A stretch of 5,010 nucleotides of DNA, from NCBI GenBank assembly GCA_026967815.1, contig JAPUUO010000111.1, positions 1 to 5,010 on the forward strand. The letters are read 5' to 3'. The position numbers and the translations under genes were made by a program. This DNA comes from Candidatus Bathyarchaeota archaeon. Its GTDB lineage: Archaea; Thermoproteota; Bathyarchaeia; Bathyarchaeales; Bathyarchaeaceae. Of this stretch, positions 1 to 4,959 are shown piece by piece (the stretch's first letter is position 1; every line of letters begins with the position of its first letter). A model generated the notes under the pieces. The model saw only the letters and a list, made by a program, of their open reading frames with translations. It had not been told where the DNA came from and made no database searches.

Positions 1-80
1 GCCACCGGTGTGGTAGGTTTTTTCACTTGCCGAACCTGCTTCATAAAGTTTTTGCACGCACTAAAGCCTACAAAAGAATT

Positions 81-92
81 AGCATAAAATAC
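81..92 (+). promoter_or_regulatory. Possible TATA box of the TRAM gene
   Basis: An A/T-rich stretch with CATAAAAT at 83-90 follows a purine/A-rich run (AAAAGAATT) that could act as a BRE. A transcript start about 25 bases downstream would fall near 110-116. That would leave a leader of about 40 bases before the ATG at 154, which contains a Shine-Dalgarno site. The match is weak and rests on position and composition only. Confidence 0.35.
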
Positions 93-153
93 AGAACACT
101 TAAGCCTCAATGTGAGCATTATCATCACAAATGTGGAAAGAGGAAGATTCCTT

Positions 154-405
154 ATGAGTTATTCGAGAAGAAGTAGTTATAGCCATGAGAGGCGACGTGG
201 TCATGGCAAAGGCTTTAAGAGTTGCCCAGTTGAGACGGGAAAGGAATACGAAGTGGATATAACGGAAACGAGCCGCCAAGGGGAAGGTGTAGCCAGAATC
301 CAGGGTTTCGTAATATACGTTGCCAACGCAAAGCCTCGAGACCATGTGAGAATAAAGATCACGAGGATAGGCGTTAAGAACGCAAACGCAGAAATAGTCA
401 AATAG
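154..405 (+). CDS. Small TRAM-domain RNA-binding protein
   Basis: An 83-residue stand-alone TRAM domain protein of the type common in archaea. TRAM is a small OB-like beta barrel that binds RNA; stand-alone archaeal versions have been linked to RNA chaperone and cold-shock-like roles. The domain covers about residues 25-83. Its clearest mark is the core SRQGEGVARIQGFVIYV, where the family shows S-R-x-G-x-G-V-A-x-I-x-G-F-V-I-F-V, followed by KPRDHVRIKITRI. The first 20 residues are a low-complexity Ser/Tyr/Arg/His/Gly tail, probably disordered and RNA-contacting. I chose ATG 154 because GAGGA at 140-144 lies 9 bases upstream. The in-frame GTG at 112 would add 14 residues that read through this site. 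The gene is single and points away from the chaperone operon; the nearest downstream frame is convergent. The family call is secure; its RNA target cannot be seen. Confidence 0.9.
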   Translation: MSYSRRSSYSHERRRGHGKGFKSCPVETGKEYEVDITETSRQGEGVARIQGFVIYVANAKPRDHVRIKITRIGVKNANAEIVK

Positions 406-409
406 GACT

Positions 410-550
410 TTAATCCGCGCGCGCATTAGATCCAAAGTTTGTCGTAACATGGTGGACAGTAATACCGCTTAGGGCCTCTGCTGCTTGCGTGACTATAAGC
501 TTCCTAGCCTCTTTCCAGATCTCCTTCGCAGCGACAATGCGCGTGCACAT
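410..550 (-). CDS. Possible 46-residue protein or gene remnant
   Basis: A short minus-strand frame starts at an ATG (548-550) and stops with TAA (410-412). It fills the gap between two genes almost exactly: 14 bases from the stop of the upstream minus-strand gene and 4 bases from the convergent TRAM stop. The product begins MCTRIVAAKEIWKEARK, has one likely amphipathic helix (about residues 6-27) and then a segment containing SGITVHHVTTNFG. By hand count about 34 of 45 codons after the start begin with a purine, a bias typical of real coding DNA. Against it, no Shine-Dalgarno is visible before the ATG, and both ends lie within ATGCGCG-type motifs seen elsewhere in non-coding DNA. It could be a genuine small gene translated with its neighbour, or the surviving 3' end of a longer gene. 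I do not recognise a family. Confidence 0.35.
   Translation of the reverse strand: MCTRIVAAKEIWKEARKLIVTQAAEALSGITVHHVTTNFGSNARAD
415..426 (-). repeat. ATGCGCGCGCGG motif, inverted copy
   Basis: On the minus strand this is ATGCGCGCGCGG, identical over 12 bases to 1043-1054 on the + strand. It lies just beyond the TRAM gene stop. Related forms: ATGCGCGTGC (537-546), ATGCGCGG (1170-1177), ATGCGCGCGC (1290-1299) and ATGCGCACGC (4967-4976), the last 7 bases past the dnaJ stop. All are strictly alternating purine-pyrimidine at their core. Confidence 0.5.
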
Positions 551-564
551 CAATCAGAATGGTT

Positions 565-963
565 TTATTTCTTGAGTGCTTCTCTCATTCTCTTTATTGT
601 TTCCTGTTCCTTCAGTTGCTTCTGCTGTTCTGCTTCATGCCTCTGCTTAATTTGCTCGTTGTATTTTTCTATACTCTTGTTAGTAGAGTCAACCAAACCT
701 TTAATCCATTCGACTTTACCCTTAATTTCGTCTGGTAAAGTCGCCACTTCAAGTTTGTTCCCAACAACTGCTACTGGCGTGCGCGCGTGCATATAACGAC
801 TTGCTTGTCGCTCTGCTTCGAAGGCTAGTATCCAATGGTGGTCTGGAGTCGAGTCTAACTCGAGGTCAAATACATATGCCCCAGGTAACAAAGCACTTTT
901 CTCTATTTTCAATTTATCTGGGTCAATGGGCTTAAGATTTACCCTTCCTGAGGAGGATACCAT
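565..963 (-). CDS. Hypothetical protein with C-terminal coiled coil
   Basis: A 132-residue protein I do not recognise. Residues 1-75 look like a small mixed alpha/beta domain, with strand-like stretches GAYVFDLELD (28-37) and TPVAVVGNKLEVATL (62-76) around HHWILAFEAERQASRYMHA. From about residue 78 to the end it is a charged helix rich in Lys, Glu and Gln (KQRHEAEQQKQLKEQETIK), almost certainly a coiled coil. There is no signal peptide or membrane segment, so a soluble cytoplasmic protein that pairs with itself or a partner is likely. I chose ATG 963 because GAGG (973-976 on this strand) lies 9 bases upstream and a TATA-like box predicts transcription from about 980. The in-frame GTG at 978 would place the start at the very end of the transcript. 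It diverges from the grpE-dnaK-dnaJ operon. That the frame is real is fairly sure; its function is unknown. Confidence 0.7.
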   Translation of the reverse strand: MVSSSGRVNLKPIDPDKLKIEKSALLPGAYVFDLELDSTPDHHWILAFEAERQASRYMHARTPVAVVGNKLEVATLPDEIKGKVEWIKGLVDSTNKSIEKYNEQIKQRHEAEQQKQLKEQETIKRMREALKK

Positions 964-1001
964 TCTTGTAAGCCTCACAATACAGTCATGTTTTGGGTTC
1001 T

Positions 1002-1013
1002 GTTATAACTTTT
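1002..1013 (-). promoter_or_regulatory. Promoter of the 132-residue minus-strand gene
   Basis: On the minus strand, AAAAGTTATAAC has the look of an archaeal BRE plus TATA box (TATA part GTTATAAC at 1002-1009). A start about 25 bases downstream falls near 980, giving a leader of about 16 bases that still includes the GAGG ribosome site at 973-976. The box is palindromic, so its direction is set only by the gene it serves. Confidence 0.5.
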
Positions 1014-1042
1014 CCTTCACCACCTATTGCCTCAAAAAGGTG

Positions 1043-1123
1043 ATGCGCGCGCGGACAAATGGAGAGATCACCCAACACCAGCAAATTCCTACAGACATTT
1101 CCCCCGCTAACCCCCATTTTTCT
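1043..1123 (+). repeat. Tandem composite repeat, copy 1
   Basis: Three blocks in fixed order: ATGCGCGCGCGG (1043-1054), AAATGGAGA (1057-1065) and CGCTAACCCCCATTTTTCT (1105-1123), the last preceded by ATTTCCCC (1097-1104). The same blocks recur in the same order at 1170-1241. The two 19-base blocks match at 17 positions. The unit is ordered like a diverged duplication rather than a chance run of motifs. Confidence 0.6.
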
Positions 1124-1169
1124 ATGGCATATCTCCATAATTGAAACGCTACGGGATCAGGAAAAATCG

Positions 1170-1241
1170 ATGCGCGGTTGTCCTAGCCTCGTAATAAATG
1201 GAGATGTCTCCAATTCCCCTCTCGCAAACCCCTATTTTTCT
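1170..1241 (+). repeat. Tandem composite repeat, copy 2
   Basis: Blocks ATGCGCGG (1170-1177), AAATGGAGA (1196-1204), AATTCCCC (1212-1219) and CGCAAACCCCTATTTTTCT (1223-1241) mirror copy 1, with copy starts 127 bases apart. A third ATGCGCGCGC at 1290, 120 bases further on, may begin a truncated third copy. Spacings between blocks differ from copy 1 by 12, 24 and 3 bases, all multiples of three. Confidence 0.6.
1199..1212. promoter_or_regulatory. TGGAGA dyad, possible operator
   Basis: TGGAGA-TG-TCTCCA is a perfect 6-base inverted repeat around a 2-base centre. Single TGGAGA half-sites occur at 1060-1065 (+) and, inverted, at 1132-1137. It lies about 110 bases before the grpE TATA box, so it could bind a dimeric regulator. 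It does not match the operator I know for the archaeal heat-shock regulator HSR1 (CTAAC-N5-GTTAG). Operator function is inference only. Confidence 0.3.
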
Positions 1242-1317
1242 GGTTATGAAATGCACCCTACTATAAAGTGATGCAATTGGTTCATAGAAATGCGCGCGCT
1301 AGATGGCTTCGTACAAC

Positions 1318-1334
1318 AAGAAAATTTATTTATG
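1318..1334 (+). promoter_or_regulatory. BRE/TATA promoter of the grpE-dnaK-dnaJ operon
   Basis: AAGAAAA (1318-1324) followed by TTTATTTATG (1325-1334) is a good archaeal BRE plus TATA arrangement. A transcript start about 25 bases downstream would lie near 1355, leaving a leader of about 30 bases before the TTG at 1384. It is the best promoter candidate for the whole operon. CTATAAAG at 1261-1268 is a weaker alternative that would start transcripts near 1290. Confidence 0.6.
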
Positions 1335-1373
1335 CATACATACCCGTAAGAATATCATAGGCTGAGTCCGAAG

Positions 1374-1400
1374 ATGAGAAAATTTGCCTCCCAAGCATGA
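1374..1400 (+). other. Eight-codon upstream frame overlapping the grpE start
   Basis: ATG at 1374-1376 opens a frame of eight codons ending in TGA at 1398-1400, in a different frame from grpE and spanning its TTG start. It has no clear ribosome site. If initiated, it would compete with the weak grpE start. It may equally be chance; no conservation can be judged here. Confidence 0.2.
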
Positions 1401-1944
1401 TAAGAAGGAAGCCGACGGTGAAAAAGAAGAGATCTGCACGAAAAATGTGACAGAACTCGAGGCTTCGCTCAAGGAAAAGACAAAAATAGAGGAGACATAC
1501 CTCAACCAACTCAAATACGCCAGAGCTGACCTTGAAAACCTGCAGAAACACATGCAAAAGCGTATTGATGAAGGAGTGGCCATGGAAAAGGAGAAGCTCA
1601 TCCTGCAACTGGTACCTGTTGCCGAAGAACTCGATCTTGCCCTAGAAGAGGCGAGAAAAGATAGGAATGGCAGTCTCCTAGAAGGGACAGATATGGTAAC
1701 AAAGAAACTCTGGAAAGTACTCAATTGTGAGGGACTATGCCCAATAGACGCTGTTGGAAAACCTTTCGACCCGCACATACATGAAGCTGTGCAGGAAGTT
1801 GAGACGTGCAACCAGCCTGAGGGAACAGTAATAGAGGAGGTTAGAAAGGGCTACCTCCTAAACGACAAAGTGCTCAGACCTAGCATGGTGAAAGTAGCAT
1901 GCAATCCGCGCCCCATCAGAGTTCAAAAGGTGAATGAAAAATGA
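1384..1944 (+). CDS. grpE: Nucleotide exchange factor GrpE
   Basis: A 186-residue GrpE, the dimeric cytoplasmic co-chaperone that opens the DnaK nucleotide cleft and releases ADP. Residues 13-72 form the long charged dimer helix and include the family hallmark ARADLENLQKHMQKR (46-60). About 73-115 is the helix-bundle part (LVPVAEELDLALEEA), and 120-175 the beta domain that touches DnaK. The family signature is complete: FDPHIHEAV at 128-136, then GYLLNDKVLRPSMVKV at 156-171. Length is usual for the family. The TTG at 1384 is the first possible start, because an in-frame TGA stands at 1375-1377. It has only a weak ribosome site (GATGAG) close by; the GTG at 1447 is an alternative that would remove the charged first 21 residues. 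It is the first gene of the operon and its TGA overlaps the dnaK ATG by four bases, so the two are probably translationally coupled. Confidence 0.93.
   Translation: MPPKHDKKEADGEKEEICTKNVTELEASLKEKTKIEETYLNQLKYARADLENLQKHMQKRIDEGVAMEKEKLILQLVPVAEELDLALEEARKDRNGSLLEGTDMVTKKLWKVLNCEGLCPIDAVGKPFDPHIHEAVQEVETCNQPEGTVIEEVRKGYLLNDKVLRPSMVKVACNPRPIRVQKVNEK
1928..1933 (+). promoter_or_regulatory. Strong ribosome binding site of dnaK
   Basis: AGGTGA is a full match to the anti-Shine-Dalgarno and lies 7 bases before the dnaK ATG, inside the end of grpE. It is much stronger than the sites before the TTG starts of grpE and dnaJ, which fits a need for more DnaK than co-chaperone. Confidence 0.75.
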
Positions 1945-3818
1945 GCAACGAAAAAAGAGAAAGAATATTAGGAATCGACCTCGGCACCACGAATTCTGCC
2001 GCGGCCGTGGTAATAGGAGGAAAACCAGCCATAATTCCGAGCGCCGAAGGACCGACCGTGGCGGGGAAAATGTTTCCGTCTGTTGTCGCTCTTACTAGAG
2101 ATGGACAACTGCTTATTGGAGAACCCGCAAGAAGACAGGCCATTACTAACCCCGAGGGTACGATACGCGAGATCAAGCGACAAATGGGGACAGACTATAA
2201 AGCTAAAGTTTTCGGGAAGGAATACTCACCACAACAGATCTCGGCTTTTATCCTACAGAAGATTCTGCGCGATTCTGAAACCTATCTTGGTGAGAAAGTT
2301 ACCAAGGCAGTAATAACCGTTCCAGCGCATTTCAATGATAATCAACGTCAGGCGACGATAGACGCTGGCGAGATTGCAGGACTGAAAGTAACAAGAATCG
2401 TTAACGAACCGACAGCTGCAGCCCTCGCTTATGGTTTAGACAAGGCTGGCCAAGAACTGAAGATTCTAGTCTTCAGTTTCGGCGGTGGCACAAACGACAC
2501 GACGGTGATGGACTTCGGTGGAGGCGTCTTCGAGGTTTTGGCCACCAGCGGAGACACTAAAACTGGTGGAACGGACCTCGACCAGGCGGTCATGGATTAT
2601 TTGATCTCTGAGTTCAAACGCGAAACGGGGATCGACCTCGCGCGAGACATGAAAGCTATGGCCCGCTTGAAGGATGCGGCCGAACAGGCCAAAATCGAAC
2701 TATCAAACCTAATAACAACAGACATTAATCTGCCCTACATTGCCACTGACACTGCAGGTCCAAAGAATCTACACACGACTTTGACGAGAGCTAAACTTGA
2801 GCAACTGACCAGACCTATAGTTGAGCGGATTAGGGAGCCTATCCTGAAAACCTTATCGGACGCAAAGCTGACCCCTGTACAAATCGACAAGATAATTCTC
2901 ATGGGTGGACAGACGAAGATGCCGCTTGTTCAACAATTCATCGAGGATGTAATAGGCAAGAAGCCTGAGAGGGGTATTGACCCGATGGAATGCGTTGCCA
3001 TAGGCGCAGCTATTCAAGGAGCAGTCCTCACAGGGGAGATCTCAGACATAGTACTCCTCGACGTAACCCCACTTTCTCTCGGGGTAGAAACTCTAGGAGG
3101 CGTCTTAACCCGGGTCATCGAGCGGAACACGACAATACCGGCTAAGCAAAGCCAAACCTTCACGACGGCTGCTGATTTTCAAACGGCCGTCACCATACGT
3201 GTACTTCAAGGGGAACGCACCATGGCTAGGGACAACATCAGCCTGGGTCAGTTCGACCTCACAGGCATTCCGCCTGCACCTCGAGGCGTCCCGCAGGTTG
3301 AGGTGACATTCGACATCAATGCAGATGGTGTCCTCAACGTTTCAGCGAAGGACTTGGGCACGGGCAAACAGATGGGAATCAAGATAACGGCTTCAACCAA
3401 GCTCAGCCAAGCAGAGAAGAATCGAATGGTGAGAGAGGCGGAGCAATTCGCCGAGCAAGACAAGCGCTCCAAAGAAGAGGCTGAGATGCGAAACACTGCC
3501 GACTCGCTCATCTACACGACCGAGAAGACACTTGGCGAGATTGGAGACAAGCTCACCCAAGAGCAAAAGCTGAAGATCCAAGAAGCCCTTCAAGCGCTAA
3601 AAGATGCACAGAAGACTGGAGGCCTAGCTGAGATCGGCACAAAGGTCGAGGAGCTGAGAAGATTGGTTCAAGAGGCAGGCGCGACAGTCTACCAGCAGGC
3701 AGCATCTCAAAGAGCTCAGCAACAAGCAAATCAGGAGGCGCCATCGCCTGGAGAAGAGCAGCAGGAAAAGAAAACCGTCGAAGCAGATTACAAGGTTGTG
3801 GACGAGGAGAAAGAGTAA
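1941..3818 (+). CDS. dnaK: Molecular chaperone DnaK (Hsp70)
   Basis: A 625-residue Hsp70: an ATPase that binds and releases hydrophobic segments of unfolded proteins in the cytoplasm. Residues 8-365 are the nucleotide-binding domain: phosphate-1 GIDLGTTNS (11-19), the catalytic Lys in EIKRQMG (Lys79), VPAHFNDNQRQAT (128-139), NEPTAAALAYGLDK (155-168), and the adenosine site LKDAAEQAKIELS (243-255). The linker is DIVLLDVTPL (369-378). The substrate domain follows (about 380-490, with LQGER, PAPRG and VSAKD), then the helical lid and a tail ending VEADYKVVDEEKE. The Gram-negative N-terminal insertion is absent. The odd feature is the phosphate-2 motif: FSFGGGTNDTT (178-188) stands where nearly all Hsp70s have YDLGGGTFDVS, so the first Asp is Ser179; Asp186 is kept. 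It shares an ATGA overlap with grpE. Hsp70 in archaea is generally thought to come from bacteria by transfer. Confidence 0.97.
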   Translation: MSNEKRERILGIDLGTTNSAAAVVIGGKPAIIPSAEGPTVAGKMFPSVVALTRDGQLLIGEPARRQAITNPEGTIREIKRQMGTDYKAKVFGKEYSPQQISAFILQKILRDSETYLGEKVTKAVITVPAHFNDNQRQATIDAGEIAGLKVTRIVNEPTAAALAYGLDKAGQELKILVFSFGGGTNDTTVMDFGGGVFEVLATSGDTKTGGTDLDQAVMDYLISEFKRETGIDLARDMKAMARLKDAAEQAKIELSNLITTDINLPYIATDTAGPKNLHTTLTRAKLEQLTRPIVERIREPILKTLSDAKLTPVQIDKIILMGGQTKMPLVQQFIEDVIGKKPERGIDPMECVAIGAAIQGAVLTGEISDIVLLDVTPLSLGVETLGGVLTRVIERNTTIPAKQSQTFTTAADFQTAVTIRVLQGERTMARDNISLGQFDLTGIPPAPRGVPQVEVTFDINADGVLNVSAKDLGTGKQMGIKITASTKLSQAEKNRMVREAEQFAEQDKRSKEEAEMRNTADSLIYTTEKTLGEIGDKLTQEQKLKIQEALQALKDAQKTGGLAEIGTKVEELRRLVQEAGATVYQQAASQRAQQQANQEAPSPGEEQQEKKTVEADYKVVDEEKE

Positions 3819-3821
3819 CAC

Positions 3822-3827
3822 TTTTTT
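3822..3827 (+). terminator. T-run after dnaK, possible attenuator
   Basis: A run of six T follows the dnaK stop by three bases and continues as a pyrimidine-rich stretch to 3845. Archaeal termination relies on such U-tracts. No stem precedes it and no promoter is visible before dnaJ, so partial termination that lowers dnaJ transcript is more likely than a full stop. Confidence 0.25.
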
Positions 3828-3867
3828 CTCCCTTCCGTCTATTCCACCAGGCTAAGTGATGGTTTAG

Positions 3868-4959
3868 TTGGGGAGCAAACTAGATTACTATAATCTTCTA
3901 GGGGTCAGTCGGGATGCGTCCCAAGATGATATCAAACGCGCATTCCGCAAGCTCGCCTTCAAATATCACCCTGATAGGAACAAGAAACCTGACGCCGAAG
4001 AGAGATTCAAGGAAGTATCAGAGGCATACGCCGTTCTTTCCGACCCTGAGAAGAAGGAGCAGTATGATACTCGAGGCTTGGAAGGAATTAAGAGGCAATA
4101 TACGCAGGAGGACATCTTCAACCGCAGAACATTCCAAGATGTTTTTTCAGAGTTCGGCTTCAATGCTGATGATCTCTTCAGTCGAATCTTTGGGCGAGGT
4201 TTCAGCGTTCGGCAGCGTCAACCCGAGGCTCCTCGCGGTCGTGATCTGGAGGCTCAGATGGAGATCACGTTGGAGCAGGCAGCCTTCGGCACTGAGTTGG
4301 CAGTTGCTGTGCCTAGGCTGAAGAGATGTAGTAGATGTAATGGCTCAGGGGTCGAGCCTGGTAGTAATGTGGTGACTTGCCCCAAGTGCGGGGGCGCAGG
4401 AGCAATCGAACATGAAGCTGTGCGGGGATTCATCGTGGTCGGTTCCTGTGACCGGTGCATGGGCAGAGGACAGACAGCTGAGAAGGCTTGCAAGGCATGT
4501 AAGGGCAATGGGCTCAAGGAAAGGAGAGTGCAGCTACAAGTTAGAATACCACCCGGCATTGACAATGGCGACCACTTAGTTCTTCGAAGACAAGGTGAAG
4601 ACGGTCCTTACGGTGGCCCACCCGGGGACTTCTACGTGACGATAAGGGTCAAACCTCACCGATACCTAGCCCGTAGGGGGGTTGACCTCATATACGAAGC
4701 CAATATCAATCTTGCCCAAGCTACTCTGGGGGCTGAGATAAAAGTTCCGACGCTAACAAGCGAGAGGAGAGTCAAAGTCCCTCCTGGAACACAGTGCGGC
4801 ACCATGCTCCGACTGAGAGGAGAAGGAATGAGAAGCAGCCACGGCCGAGGAGATGAACTCGTTCAGATTAATGTTCGGATTCCTGAGAAACTGACTCCCA
4901 AGGAGAGGAAGCTTATGGAGGAGCTCTCAAAGGAGTTCAAGGTCGAAGAACCTCAATGA
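3868..4959 (+). CDS. dnaJ: Co-chaperone DnaJ (type I Hsp40)
   Basis: A 363-residue full-length DnaJ, which hands unfolded proteins to DnaK and stimulates its ATPase. The J domain (5-70) has DYYNLLGVSRDAS and the essential HPD at 34-36. Residues 71-125 replace the Gly/Phe linker: rich in Phe but with few Gly, and with D-[IVL]-F repeats (DIF 82-84, DVF 91-93, DLF 102-104). The zinc domain has all four CxxCxGxG repeats (154-161, 171-178, 194-201, 208-215), so two zinc ions are expected. The C-terminal substrate domains (about 125-150 and 216-340) carry IPPGIDNGDHLVLR and VPPGTQCGTMLRLRGEG, and a short dimerisation helix ends the protein. The TTG start gives the normal DnaJ N-terminus; an in-frame amber codon lies just before it (3865-3867). 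GTGAT at 3856-3860 is its likely ribosome site, 7 bases away. It sits 49 bases after dnaK and shares its operon. Confidence 0.96.
   Translation: MGSKLDYYNLLGVSRDASQDDIKRAFRKLAFKYHPDRNKKPDAEERFKEVSEAYAVLSDPEKKEQYDTRGLEGIKRQYTQEDIFNRRTFQDVFSEFGFNADDLFSRIFGRGFSVRQRQPEAPRGRDLEAQMEITLEQAAFGTELAVAVPRLKRCSRCNGSGVEPGSNVVTCPKCGGAGAIEHEAVRGFIVVGSCDRCMGRGQTAEKACKACKGNGLKERRVQLQVRIPPGIDNGDHLVLRRQGEDGPYGGPPGDFYVTIRVKPHRYLARRGVDLIYEANINLAQATLGAEIKVPTLTSERRVKVPPGTQCGTMLRLRGEGMRSSHGRGDELVQINVRIPEKLTPKERKLMEELSKEFKVEEPQ

Larger units (their letters stand above)
979..1317. other. Long divergent intergenic region, repeat-rich
   Basis: This stretch separates the minus-strand hypothetical gene from the grpE promoter. 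It holds the promoter of the minus-strand gene, two diverged copies of an ordered repeat (1043-1123 and 1170-1241), a third ATGCGCGCGC copy at 1290-1299, a TGGAGA dyad at 1199-1212, and a second TATA-like site CTATAAAG at 1261-1268. No convincing gene is present. Short frames exist on both strands across the repeats: two of 33 residues on + (1043-1144, 1170-1271) and one of 50 residues on minus (986-1138). It is unusually long for a promoter region between tightly packed archaeal genes. Confidence 0.7.

Noticed and set aside
112..153. GTG 112 as the start of the TRAM protein, giving 97 residues
   Set aside because: The extra 14 residues translate through a good GAGGA ribosome site placed correctly for ATG 154 and do not resemble the family N-terminus.
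3..176. Open frame entering from the left edge with Cys and Lys/Arg-rich residues, stop at 174-176
   Set aside because: Fifty-seven codons without a stop is not rare by chance, it overlaps the TRAM gene by 23 bases, and no family is recognisable.
100..450. 116-codon minus-strand frame across the TRAM gene
   Set aside because: It is the antisense shadow of a clear TRAM coding region, with a composition unlike a real protein.
485..796. 103-codon + strand frame rich in Ser, Cys and Leu
   Set aside because: It is the reverse of the coiled-coil coding sequence of the minus-strand hypothetical gene, where Lys/Glu codons read as Phe/Leu/Ser.
964..978. GTG 978 as the start of the minus-strand hypothetical gene
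   Set aside because: It overlaps the GAGG ribosome site of ATG 963 and lies at the predicted transcript start.
979..1317. CRISPR array or insertion sequence in the repeat-rich gap
   Set aside because: Repeats are only two diverged copies with unequal spacing, with no uniform spacers, no transposase and no terminal inverted repeats.
1326..1811. 161-codon minus-strand frame opposite grpE, rich in Ser, Phe and Cys
   Set aside because: Antisense shadow of grpE; the + strand frame carries the complete GrpE signature.
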